A stretch of DNA of 64,000 bases, taken from the NCBI GenBank assembly GCA_029747015.1, contig JAKOGI010000025.1:898501-962500 (forward strand), given 5' to 3'. Under the pieces are notes generated by a model. The model worked only from the letters and a program-made list of their open reading frames with translations. It made no database searches and was not told the origin of the DNA. This stretch comes from Carnegiea gigantea (Eukaryota; Streptophyta; Magnoliopsida; Caryophyllales; Cactaceae). A program made the translations under genes and the position numbers. Positions 38,361-49,100 of this stretch are shown here, piece by piece; the stretch's first letter is position 1, and each line of letters opens with the position of its first letter.

Positions 38361-39005
38361 AAATGTGGTGTTTGTGTGAGGTTATTGCTTTAGTTTGCTT
38401 CAAGTTTGAGGTAAATGCGATTTAGGGTTTAGGTTTGGTAGTTTGAAGTTAAAGTTTGATAGGTTGGTGGAATAAAATCGTTTAATTGATAATGTTGTTG
38501 AAATGTGCTATTTATGTGAGGTTATTACTCTAATTCGTTACAAGAATTTGGTAAATGCGATTTAGGGTTTAGGTTTGATAGTTTGAAGTTAAAGTTTGAT
38601 AGGTTGGTAGAACAAAATGGTTTCATTGATAATGTTGTTGAAATGTGCAATTTGTGTGAGGTTATTGCTCTAATTCGTTACAAGAATTTGGTAAATGCGA
38701 GTTGGGGTTGAGGTTTGGTAGTTTGAAGTTGAAATTTCATATGTTGGTGGAATGAAATGTTGTAATTGATAATATTGTCGAAATTTAGTTGGAAATTTTG
38801 CTCAATGCAATTTAGCATTTGGGTTTGGTGATGTGAACTTGAAAGTTGATATGTTGGTGGATTGAGATGTTTTGGTTTATTATTTTGTTCAAATGTGATG
38901 TTTGTATAAAGTTGTAGCTCATATTTGTTTGAAGTTTTCGCCCAACGCAATGTACACTTAGATTTGGTTATTTGAAGTTTAAATTTGATATGTTGGTGGA
39001 ATAAA
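38361..39005 (+). repeat. 140-bp tandem minisatellite inside the CACTA element
   Basis: Units start with AAATGTG at 38361, 38501 and 38641, an exact 140-base spacing. A fourth, shortened unit starts near 38781 and a fifth at 38891. Shared blocks are GTGAGGTTATTGCT, GGTAAATGCGATTTAGGG, GGTTTGGTAGTTTGAAGTT and TTGATAGGTTGGTGGAA. The first three units are most alike. It lies between the left subterminal zone and the transposase, in the likely first intron or promoter. Confidence 0.9.
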
Positions 39006-39218
39006 GTGGTCAACTATGTATGAATTATTAGTTTTGTGATGTTCGTGAGAATGTAAGTATGTTTATCACCTAGTTGTAAGTTTTTTTTGGGGTGCGTGTG
39101 AAAATTTAAAAGTAAGCGTACATAATATATAATTGCCTAATTTATGTACTTATTATAATTTTGATTAAAATTAATTTTTATCAAATACCTTATATGATTA
39201 TTGTTATTTGAGCAGAAT

Positions 39219-41680
39219 ATGAATGGTCCTCCACATCGTAGGTGGATGTATAATAGATTACTGCCTGATCGTAGTGGTTATACGTAAGAATTTCTAGATG
39301 GAGTAAACGAATTCGATCAATTTGCACGTACACAGATAGAGTTTCTGAATGGGGAAAAGTATAGATGTCCTTATACGAAATGCAGAAATAGGGTGTACTT
39401 GACACCTAATGAGGTCAAGATGCAACTTATGTATAAGGGTAATTTGTGCAAGGGTATTGGTTTTGGATAAGTCATGGGGAAATAGAACCTCAGGAATATG
39501 GTTCTGGGTATCAAAATATCGAAATTCCCGAAGTTGGAGGTTCAAGTCATGTTAATAATGACTATTCTGAATCCTACATAGATCGGATGGAGGACATGGT
39601 TGATGATGCTGTAATAGCAAATCAAAATATAAGGGAAGAGGGGTCAAGCACTTGCCGAGAACCATTTTATAATATGGTTCAAGCTGCTCAACAACCCTTA
39701 TATGATGGTTGTTCCACCCACAGTGAGCTATCTGCGGCGGTGAGACTGTTGAGTATTAAATCTGATTATAATATACCTCAAAACTGTTTCAATGAAGTTG
39801 TTCAATTAATGAAAGAGATGTGTCCCCCTAACAACCGCGTGCCTAACAACTATGGGGAAACGAAGAAGGTTATTAAAGATCTTGGCAACGATGTGGTCCA
39901 AATTGATTGTTGCCGAAAAAGTTGCATACTATTTTATAAGGAGGACGCAAACTTGGATACGTGCAAGTTTTGTGGACATCAAGATAGAAGAGGCAAAAGT
40001 CACAACAAAGGAATCAGAATCCATTGCCATACTCAAGGATGCATTACTTGCCGTTAAAACCTCGACTGCAGAGGTTGTACGCATCAAGAAGTAGTGCAGA
40101 GCACATAAGATGACACTATGAACATCGACGTGAGGACGGTGTTCTATGTCATCTATCAAATGGGGCAGCATGGAAACATTTCGACTCTAAATACCCTGAA
40201 TTTGCTACAGAGCCTTGGAATGTGAGGCTTGGCTTATGTGCTGATGGATTTAATCCTTACACATTGTCTTCAAGATCATACTCTATTTGGCCGGTGGTCG
40301 TTACACCTTATAACCTTCCCCTTGAAATATGTATGACCACACCGTTTATGTTCTTGACTTGTGTAATCCCGGGGCCCAAAAATCCCAAGAATAACATAGA
40401 TGTATATTTACAACCTCTTGTCGATGAGTTGAAAGAGTTGTGGGATGTTGGAGTTGAGACTTATGATATTTCTACGGGGCGTACATTTCAGATGAAGGCT
40501 GCACTTATGTGGATGATTAATGATTTTTTCGCATACGGAATGTTATCTGGGTGGAGTACTAATGGCCAATTGGCATGCCCCGTATGTATGAAACAGCAAA
40601 AGGCTTTGAAATTGTGAAATGGAGCTAAATTCTCATGGTTTGACTGTCATCGGTGTTTTTTGCCAAGGAATCATGCGTTCAGAAGAAATAGAACTGCGTT
40701 TAGGAAAGGGAGAACTGTTACAGGGGGTCCTCCTCGCCGATTGTTCGGGGAAGAACTTTATGTCGACGTGGAAGATTATCCAATGGTAACCACAAATGGT
40801 GACTTTGTCGTACCAGGATTTAAGGAGAATGAGCACAACTGGACGAAGAAGAGCATATTATGGGAGTTGCCTTATTGGCAACACCAACTGCTCCGCCATA
40901 ATTTGGATGTGATGCACATTGAGAAGAACTTCTTCGAGAACATTATCAACACTGTGATGGATGTTAATGGGAAAACAAAGGACAATGCCAAATCAAGAAT
41001 GGATGTTGCCGAAATATGTGATAGGCCAGAATTACATCTACATCCAGGCCCAAGTGGTAGGCTGGTTAAACCAAAGGCGAAGTTCGTACTTCCTATGGAT
41101 AAAAGAAGAGAGTTGTGTGAATGGGTGAAGGAGCTTCAAATGCCTGATGGATATTGCTCTAATTTGAGAAATATCGTGGACCCTAATGAGGCTAAGTTCA
41201 ACAACATGAAAAGTCATAATTGTCATGTCTTCATGGAGACTCTTTTACCAATTGCATTTGGTGCGCTCCCAGATGATGTGTTGAAACCTCTTATTGAGAT
41301 AAGCCAGTTTTTCAAGAACTTATGCTTAACAACATTGCGGGAGGATATGCTTGAGGAACTGCATCGCAACATTATCATCACTTTGTGTAAGTTGGAGATC
41401 ATTTTTCCTCCTGGCTTTTTCAATGTCATGGAGCACCTGCCAGTGCATTTGGCAGAAGAGGCTCAACTAGGTGGTCCAGTACAATACCGATGGATGTATC
41501 CATTTGAGAGGTAAATTATACTAGAATTGATGAAACCTTCTATGAATTCTTATATGTGGAATCACTTAATATCCATTGCAATTGTGAACGGCGTAGGTTC
41601 TTTGGCCGATTGAAGAGAAAGATAAAGCAGCAAGCGTGTCCTGAAGGTTCAATCACAGAAGCATACATAGAGGCAGATAG
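39219..41680 (+). pseudogene. CACTA TNP2-like transposase, pseudogene
   Basis: ATG at 39219 begins a Transpos_assoc domain (WMYNRLLPDRSGYT), stopped by TAA at 39285-39287. A frameshift near 39432-39445 precedes GYWFWISHGE. The frame 39446-40057 carries the linker and a zinc-ribbon-like Cys cluster (DTCKFCGH). Another frame change near 40050 and a TGA at 40111-40113 follow. The Transposase_21 catalytic region runs 40130-41514, with a TGA at 40615-40617; it contains GLCADGFNPYTLSSRSYSIW, IPGPKNPKNNIDVYLQPLVD, MLSGWSTNGQLACPVC and HNLDVMHIEKNFFENI. The DUF4218 end (MEHLPVHLAEEAQLGGPVQY, then RWMYPFER) is followed by a short intron and RFFGRLKRKIKQQACPEGSI. The protein would cut and join the element ends. 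Confidence 0.93.
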
Positions 41681-41689
41681 GACCGTATA

Positions 41690-42897
41690 AGAAGGAATTT
41701 CGAAAACCGAGGCAATGCACGCTTGAGAGACTTCTTTGGTAAAGCAAGGAAGCGTAACAAGAAGCCTGTCTGGCTCGGTGATTCTCAATGGGAGGGACTC
41801 TAACAGCACTGGGCGAATGAACATTACAAGAAACTGCGTGAGACAGCCCAGAAGAACCGACTAGGGACTCCAGAAAGTGGTGGTCCATCTCTCCACACTT
41901 GTGGCTCGATCCCTATGCATGAGCATAGCCGGCGTCTGGTAAATGAATTAATGTTTGTTATGTATTCGTTTAAGTTTAATACTGTATTTTGTGTTGTGCT
42001 TGACATCATTGTTTCTGACACGTACATAGAGGGAACAACTTAGGACGGAGCCCACCATTGTTGAATTATTCAGTCGAACTCACAAACTCCACGGCAAAGA
42101 TGATGCCCCTTTGGTTGACAAGAAATCACAACAAACATATGTAAGCAATTAGCTATTCTCAATCTTCATTGGTAGTTCAACATGAACTCGTATACTTTAT
42201 TTGAAGTTATTGTACTGTGCATGATTTCGTGCGCATGTTGCGGTATTGTAGGAAACCTTTGAACGTGATTTCCAAAATATTGTAAACTCTCAAGGGACCG
42301 GGGATGACTCTTCTCAAGATCCAAACCAGCCATTTCCTAACCCAAATGAGTTGTGGGTGAAGACGTTCAAGAACAAGAAGGGTCGTATTTACGGTATTGG
42401 TGACGAGGCTGTCAACATGAGGGAATCCGGTTACTTCAATCCCACTCAAAGATCCAGTGTTATTTTCATATAAAGTTCCAACAACCATGGTTATACATTG
42501 AATTTACTTAAGGGCAAAGCTAATATAGTAATTTACTTAAATGTCTGTCAGCAGGTTCCGGTTCTACGCCATCGCAACAGGAGCTCAATGACTTAAGGGG
42601 TCTAGTAACCAACTTGGGGGTGAGCTATCGTCACAAGCTGAAAGCTACCGGTTGGTTATAAAGAAATGTAAGCAACTGGAGGAATCCAACAGATTGCTCA
42701 CACAAAGCAACCAACAACTGAGCCAACAAATGATAAGCATCGATCAGCGCTTCCAAGCTTTCTTTCAAATGCAACAGGCGTCTGGCTCGGGATCTCAGCC
42801 ACCATTTACTCATCCCTCGCAACATAATGAGGAAGATGGTGAGGCAGAGGAAGAGAAAGAGGAAGGCGAAGAGGAAGAGGAAGACCTTAGTGATTGA
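41690..42897 (+). pseudogene. Second CACTA gene (Transposase_24/Ptta type), pseudogene
   Basis: Exon pieces about 41700-41938, 42029-42140, 42252-42468 and 42553-42897 with GT/AG borders. The first reads RKRNKKPVWLGDSQWEGL, then TAA at 41801-41803, then QHW and an HTCGSIPMHEHSRRL block. The second has EPTIVELFSRTHK. The third ends RIYGIGDEAVNMRESGYF. The last has a coiled-coil stretch (KKCKQLEESNRLLTQSNQQL) and an acidic Glu-rich tail. This layout is typical of the DNA-binding accessory protein of plant CACTA elements. A frame change near 42620 also breaks it. Confidence 0.8.
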
Positions 42898-43424
42898 GTT
42901 GGTTGTAGTTTTCCTTCAGCAGGTGGCTCTTATGCTTATCTTCACGAAGTACATCATATCTCTTGCTGCTTGCTTCCCCTCCCCCTTCTGCTAATTTCAC
43001 TCCCCTCCCCCTGGTGCTTATTTAACTCCCCTCCCATTTGGCGCTTACTTCACCCTCTTCTGCAAACATATATATAACTTTATTCTGAATTACTAGTAAC
43101 TTCTGGTTATTTTGTTTGGATTAGCGGTTTGTGATATACACAGACTTTGTTTGGAACTTGTAGTGTGTGATATGTAGAGAGTTTATTTGGAACTTGTGGG
43201 TTGTGAATTGAAAACCCTTGGTTGGATGTGATGTGTTGTGTTGGATGTGGAATTCCACCTTTATGTGGTTTGAAATTGTTGAGAACACTTCGAATGAAAC
43301 CCTATTCAAAGCCATTGGATGTTGATTGAGTGCGAAGATCTTGTAAATTTCTTGCAGGGAATGATTTGTATGTACGGATTTGATCAAAAACAAGCGATTT
43401 GATTTTTAAAAAAAGAGAAACGCA

Positions 43425-43758
43425 GCGACGGAAAGGCGACGGATAAGGAAAAAATAATTTTTTTTTGGGGAGGGGGTGGTGACGGAAAGGCTAATCCATC
43501 GCCATCAGCGACGGAACAGCTGTCTCTGATTCCATCGCTGATGGCGACGGATTATCATTTCCTTCGCCACCCCCTGCCCGCCACTTTTGCCCGCCAAAAA
43601 AGTATGTCGCAATTTCTGTCGCTGAATCCGTCGCCTACGGCGACGGAAATTTGAAATTCCGTCGCCGGCTGCTCAGCGACGAGCGAAAATCCGACAACCG
43701 AATTCCGTCGCCAAATCCGTCGCTCATTCCGTCTTTATTTCGCATTTTTCTTGTAGTG
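43425..43758. repeat. Right subterminal and terminal repeats of the CACTA element
   Basis: About a dozen CGACGG/CCGTCG units in both orientations, ending TTTTTCTTGTAGTG. The spacing is irregular and many units form inverted pairs. Confidence 0.85.
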
Positions 43759-43761
43759 TGT

Positions 43762-45071
43762 CTTAATAATATTAGCCCTTGTGCACAAGGAGAATATTAG
43801 ATAATGTAAATAGCCTGTATGGTCATAGAACTTATGCTAGTCTCTCTAGGCACCTGTTGGTCGTAGGTTTGATTCCTTGTGGCACGTGTTTTTTGATCAG
43901 AAAGCAGTTGCCAAACGATAAATTTTATTTTCTGAGTCAGAAGCCACCACAATTAGATCGTGGTACACACCACAGTCCGTGGTGTTGTGTCTTTACCTTT
44001 ATCCGAAGTGAAAGTGTCATAAACCAGATGTGCTTATCCAATTTTATCATTTAGAATCGGATAAGACACATTGATTGACAGTAGCTGTATATATATTCTA
44101 AGAAACAAATGGAATTTCTCTGATTTTGCTATTCAGAAAAATTCACAAAAGGCTTATAGTATCCTGAGGGTATCTTTGTTGAAATCAAGAGCAGTCTTTG
44201 TGAGATAGGGCAAATAACACCTTAAAGATGGTGTTATTCACGCCTTAAATCTTTGACCACAAATGGTTTGTATCTTTTCTTATATTCCCAACAACTAGTG
44301 CTAATTAAGGTTAGAGAAATTCGATAATAGGCTTCCTTAAATATGATTCAAGTATAAAGGAAGATCATTATAGGTTAATTATGTCGCCGATCGAGCTCCA
44401 ACAATATTATTGTATACTAATTAAATCTAATAGAAATGGAACATTTAATCTGTAATGATATGAACACTTAATCTGTATTATTAAACAAATAAACCATTAA
44501 CTAATCGAATCCAATCCGGACCATAACTAAACCTAATTCATGTTCTTCATGGTGTTATTTTCAAAAATGTGAGATGTCATTATCCTAATTAAAATGGGAG
44601 ATTATATATATATATATATTCATCATATCCACGTGAAAACAGTATAAATGTGTTCTGTAATTAAATTGAAACCCATGCATGCATGTCATTATCTTTCGTC
44701 GGGTGATGATATATGTTTTGTTGTAAAACACTCTTAAATGTCTTGCTTTAACTCAAATTAATATATTTAATGATTTAAAAACACCAAATTTTTATTAAAT
44801 ACAACTCATCATAAGTTATAAAACTTTAATATTCATTAGTTACGCCAATAAATACAAACTGACACCTTAAACGTATCGACTCTATCTACGATGCATATCA
44901 TATGTGCAATTTTGTAAATGTGAAAGATTATGTATAAAATTATGATTTTACATAATCTATAAGTTCTGACATCCTTCCACTATTCAATCATATTATTTTT
45001 TTCCCTCTTTAATATGCAATAAGGCACATTTCAAGTAAAACCAAGATACTTACAGCAAGACACTTATCATT
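43762..45071. other. Intergenic region, no gene recognised
   Basis: AT-rich, with no supported coding sequence or delimited repeat apart from a short TA run at 44608-44620. The 91-codon frame at 43779-44054 has no recognisable content. Confidence 0.5.
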
Positions 45072-45076
45072 TTGCT

Positions 45077-45148
45077 TGTTCAAGAACCACCTCAACCAAA
45101 AGCTTAGGCTGATTGTTGAAGGCCCGGGAATAGGTTTATCCTCTAACA
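45077..45148 (-). repeat. TRIM 3' LTR
   Basis: 72 bp, TGTTCAAGAACC to CCTCTAACA on the plus strand. The adjoining CGCCCCCTCACG (45149-45160) is the polypurine tract read on the minus strand. Confidence 0.9.
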
Positions 45149-45284
45149 CGCCCCCTCACGCGAATGTCCTTTGGGCTTGAAGCGTGGATTCTGCAAAGGC
45201 TCCCTCTACCTTATGCAATAAATCAATATGAGGACTGCTGAGATTTAAACTTGAGACATCTCGCTCAGAAAGGCTCTGATACTA

Positions 45285-45356
45285 TGTTTAAGAACCATCT
45301 CAACCAAAAATTTAAACTAATTGTTAAAGATCCAGAAATAGATGTGCCCTCTAATA
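45285..45356 (-). repeat. TRIM 5' LTR
   Basis: 72 bp, TGTTTAAGAACC to CCCTCTAATA on the plus strand. The adjoining GGCTCTGATACTA (45272-45284) is the primer-binding site with one change from the tRNA-Met complement. Confidence 0.9.
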
Positions 45357-45721
45357 TTGCTTATCCTTAAATGACCTTTTCAAATCGGTTTAACAGCCTA
45401 ATTAATCAGGCATCCCCCCACGGGAGGGGAGAGAGAGAGTGAGAGAGAGAGAATGGAAATGGACAGACAGTGACATCCAAAAGCAAATTAGACAGATGAA
45501 TTGTCTCTGTCTTGCAATGAATTTGACATATCAACCAGTTTGTTTAAGATAGTCAATTTAGTAGCCCGCTAGCTAGTGTGGCCTGTGTTTTGCTCTAGCA
45601 TTTGCACATGCAGCTTCCTTCTTAATTACTACCATCATTTTCTTATCCAATCCATGTCACTTCAAACATACATATGCAGTTCATACATATATATCCCACT
45701 AATACAAATGTTTTTACCAGC

Positions 45722-45727
45722 TTTATT
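45722..45727 (-). terminator. Candidate poly(A) signal of the fimbrin gene
   Basis: AATAAA on the minus strand, about 385 bases beyond the stop codon at 46111. It would keep the TRIM outside the transcript. The spacer 45362-45720 shows nothing else. Confidence 0.3.
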
Positions 45728-46110
45728 TCTTATGCAATAAGACCATAACTTAGGAAAAGTTTATTGTAAAATCAACAGAAGGCGCCGAAAAAAGGGAAAA
45801 AAACAAATAAGGTACACAAAATATGCTTTTATACAAAACTCAACTGAGAAGTCTTAAAGCACCGATTACACTTACAAAAATCAATAAACTATTCACATCT
45901 AATTTCTTCTTGCAAACTTCTTGTAGGAAAACATCCAATGTCTACCATTCACATACATTAATATCTGATATTGAAGCGAAATACAAGAGCCTTGAAAGGG
46001 GGCAAAATTTGAAAAGTAAAAATAAAAATAAAATAAAGCAGACTGATGGAACTTCAGTGAAAGTTCCACACATAATTAATCACCAAATATAATTCTGTAT
46101 ATGCCAAAAT

Positions 46111-49100
46111 TTAATCAGATGATGATGACTCGGAAGCAGTGTCATCCAAGGTTGAGTTCGAAATTTCAGACTGGCTTCCATTCTCGCTGTCTGAAGAACC
46201 AGATGATTTATCTTCAATCCGCTGATTCAAGAACCAGTACATTATGCTTGCTGTTAATGTGAGAATCATCTTCTGGTTGACCTGGTGAACATACAAAAAT
46301 GTCTGAGTTGGTGAATTTTACATGCACAGAACTTCAGGAGAACAAGTACTCTAAGCTTTTTATTCAATATAAGATGCATTTATTCAGTGTACAAAATAGT
46401 TCGGTCGCAAATAGTTCGGTCGCAAATACTTTCAAAATATGCTTCTCATAACCAGTGTATTGAAGATTTATTCAGGTATACTGAGAAGAATATTGGCGTT
46501 TTGAGTAGTCTAAGCGAACAAATAGTTTGGCCTCAAATATAGCTAACTTTGGTCGGGTCATCTTTAGGTCCGTGTCTACCATACGTTGGCTCACTAAGCT
46601 TGCTTTCTATATACTGGTTAGGAAAACGAGGATAAGCATTTGCCCCATATGACATACCTCTGTGATGTCTTCAGGAAGCAAAAATATTGAACACCCAAGT
46701 TTCCTGGCAACACTGATGATATAAGAGGCATTCATCGTTTTCTCCTCATCTGAATTGCACCCGAACATGACCGGTTGTTAAAATGGGTAGCAGAAACGGT
46801 GTACATGCAGTGAGAAAAGAACATTTACATACTCTTGCAACATGTAAACAATAAGGAAAATCCAGTATATCATATGCCACCGGCATTTTCTCAACAATTC
46901 GTTTTTTGGCCAAAAATCCATTAGTGCAAGTGTGCAACCATGTATATGACTTTAAATGGGTCCCAAGCTTGCCCCACAGGAAACAAGAGGGATACAGATG
47001 ATTGGAGTTGAGTTTAGTCTAGAGCGAGATGATGTCTGGAGAAAATATCTAGTAGGAAACAAGTGTCATGTTGTGCGAGAATGATATCGGACAAACAAGA
47101 GGGAAACAAGCTTGGCGCTTTAGGATAAAGATATCTAGAGAAATATCAGTCACTTCTGCAAATAGACTTTCAGTGGAATTCTGACATAAATGAAGGCGCA
47201 CAATTGTATGCCCCTCATACGCAACCTTGGCTTCCAAATTTCACAATTGGCTCTAGTATAACATACAGCGCAATCATTTTCCAGGTGTCTACGAGAAAAC
47301 CCATGCTATGGCTTGAATAGCCTATATGACATAACAGCGTCAGATTCTTCCCCCTACCCTTTTTTTAAGCAAGGTACTGAATTTGAAGCATTGCTAGCGA
47401 TAAGAAAATGACTCTGCAATGATTTGACTATGACAGCTTAAAAGCAACCCTATGATCGCTATCAATCGAAACAGTTGTTGAACTCCTATATTTGATGTCA
47501 TGAAATGAAAATTCGGTGCCCATATGCTTGTCTTTCACCATCTTTCTCAACCATTCTCAACGCTATCACATGAGATATTTTGATATATGACCCAGCATTG
47601 CCATTCAAAGATTTTATGTACTCGAAAGAAAATTTCGTCAACTGGACATGGATATAAGATATAGGGAAACTTCAATATGACAGATTCAGGAATGCATACC
47701 ACTTTTTCCCTTTGTAACAAGACTCCAATTTACTACTCTAGGCTGCACAGCACTAAGAAGCTCAAGGAAAAACAGGCCATCTGACAAACTTCTATCCTGT
47801 AAATCGAAGCACAAGAGCGAAAGTTGAAGTCAGCCAAAGCAATTGCAAAAGATTTCCTGCATGGAAAAAGAGCAGTATCCCCATTTAAGACATAATCTCA
47901 TCCCAGCATATTGTTTCCCCTGAAAATTGCACCTTGGTGTGGTCTTGATAATGGAAAACAAAGGAGAATATTAGAGGATGCCCCAAAAACTTGCTGGCTC
48001 AACAAATGTGACACTCAGCCAAAGATGACATATTACCAATCAAAGGCTTTTAATTGATTAATGAATAAGCTGGTGTCAATAGGACCATAGTGGTATTTCC
48101 ACGTCACATCAATTTAAATGGCTAGGGTGTTTGTTCGATTGAAATTGTAGGTAAGCATTAAGACAACTCTCCATTAGCTTCTGCTCCTTCAAACCTTCGG
48201 CTCTGCAGACAATGGAGAAAACCTGCCCACCATGGCTATGTCCTTGCAGAAACCAACGAATGCTGTATGCTTCATCTTTAATTCGTTTAGGCCTTATGTG
48301 AGTTGCTATAAAAAGAGTAAAGAGGTTGGGAGCTCAAGACCATTGGAATTAAAATGTAAGACATAAGTCATCAGCTACCATTGCAATTTGCAAGAATTGA
48401 GTAATAAAGTATTTCACTGAAAAAGAAAATTTATCAGCCCCCAGATTTCAGCTTTGATTCACAATATGACTGCATGAGAAGAAATCTATGATTTGAACAT
48501 TTTGTCAAAATTTAACTTGCTTATGAGTAACAGAAACATGTTTTTACCCTAAAACTGAGCATAGACGACTGCCCTCCAGAATTTTTCACCAGATTGTTGG
48601 CCCATTCCAGGATATCAGCATCATTGATTTCCTTCCCATGAGAATGGAATCTTAAATTCTTTAGGAGTTGGATCATATTGCATCGCATCAATTGCCACAA
48701 ATATGCTGAAAAGTATTAAATGCAGAAATCAATCAAACAGATTAGTAACTTATGAGAAATCAGTATTTCGATACCAGTATATCACATCCAAACCCACGGA
48801 AAAAAAAATATGAAAACGAAGAAAACAAGAGAAGAATTATGGGGGAGAAAATGAACACTTAACAGACCTAATATTAATTTTTTGTTTGCTTGCACAATAT
48901 CATTTCCAGCAATATTGACCAAGGAAAACCTCAATTGCTTCCCAAGCTTCACCACTTGATTACAGTTCTCAACTTTTTTGAAGGGCATCCTGATGGGTGG
49001 CTTACTTGCAATCTTCCAATTGACAATTCCCGGTGACACCTTGTCTAGTGTCTCTAGAAGTATCCATCTACGAACAAGAGATATTATGCTCAGTTTCGTG

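Larger units (their letters stand above)
37778..43758 (+). mobile_element. CACTA (En/Spm) DNA transposon, decayed
   Basis: The 5981-bp element is flanked by a 3-bp TGT duplication (37775-37777 and 43759-43761). Its ends are CACTACTAAAAAA and, inverted, CACTACAAGAAAAA. Both subterminal zones (37800-38060 and 43420-43745) are packed with CGACGGAA and its complement TTCCGTCG in both orientations, the presumed transposase-binding array. Inside, on the plus strand, are a tandem minisatellite, a TNP2-type transposase pseudogene and a second Transposase_24-type pseudogene. Three-base TSD, CACTA ends and TNP2 define the superfamily. Coding decay is light, so the copy is moderately young. Confidence 0.97.
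45077..45356 (-). mobile_element. TRIM (terminal-repeat retrotransposon in miniature)
   Basis: 280 bp flanked by the 5-bp duplication TTGCT (45072-45076 and 45357-45361). Two terminal direct repeats of exactly 72 bp, 45077-45148 and 45285-45356, start TG; the left ends CA and the right has decayed to TA. Between them, on the minus strand, lie a methionine-tRNA primer-site relic next to the right repeat (45272-45284) and a polypurine tract next to the left repeat. The 136-bp interior has no open frame. This is the full TRIM anatomy; mobilisation would rely on proteins of another element. The repeats differ at 17 of 72 sites, so it is old. Confidence 0.9.

Noticed and set aside
38361..39005. 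CRISPR-like array
   Set aside because: The 140-base units are contiguous tandem repeats without unique spacers, inside a plant CACTA transposon.
43779..44054. 91-codon frame beside the CACTA element
   Set aside because: No recognisable domain, and the start is not a convincing ATG context.
45072..45361. Solo LTR of the large copia element
   Set aside because: It has two 72-bp repeats, its own primer site and polypurine tract, and a different target duplication, so it is a separate TRIM.
45823..46092. 89-codon plus-strand frame at the 3' side of fimbrin
   Set aside because: AT-rich, Lys/Asn-rich, no domain; it lies within or next to the presumed fimbrin 3' UTR.
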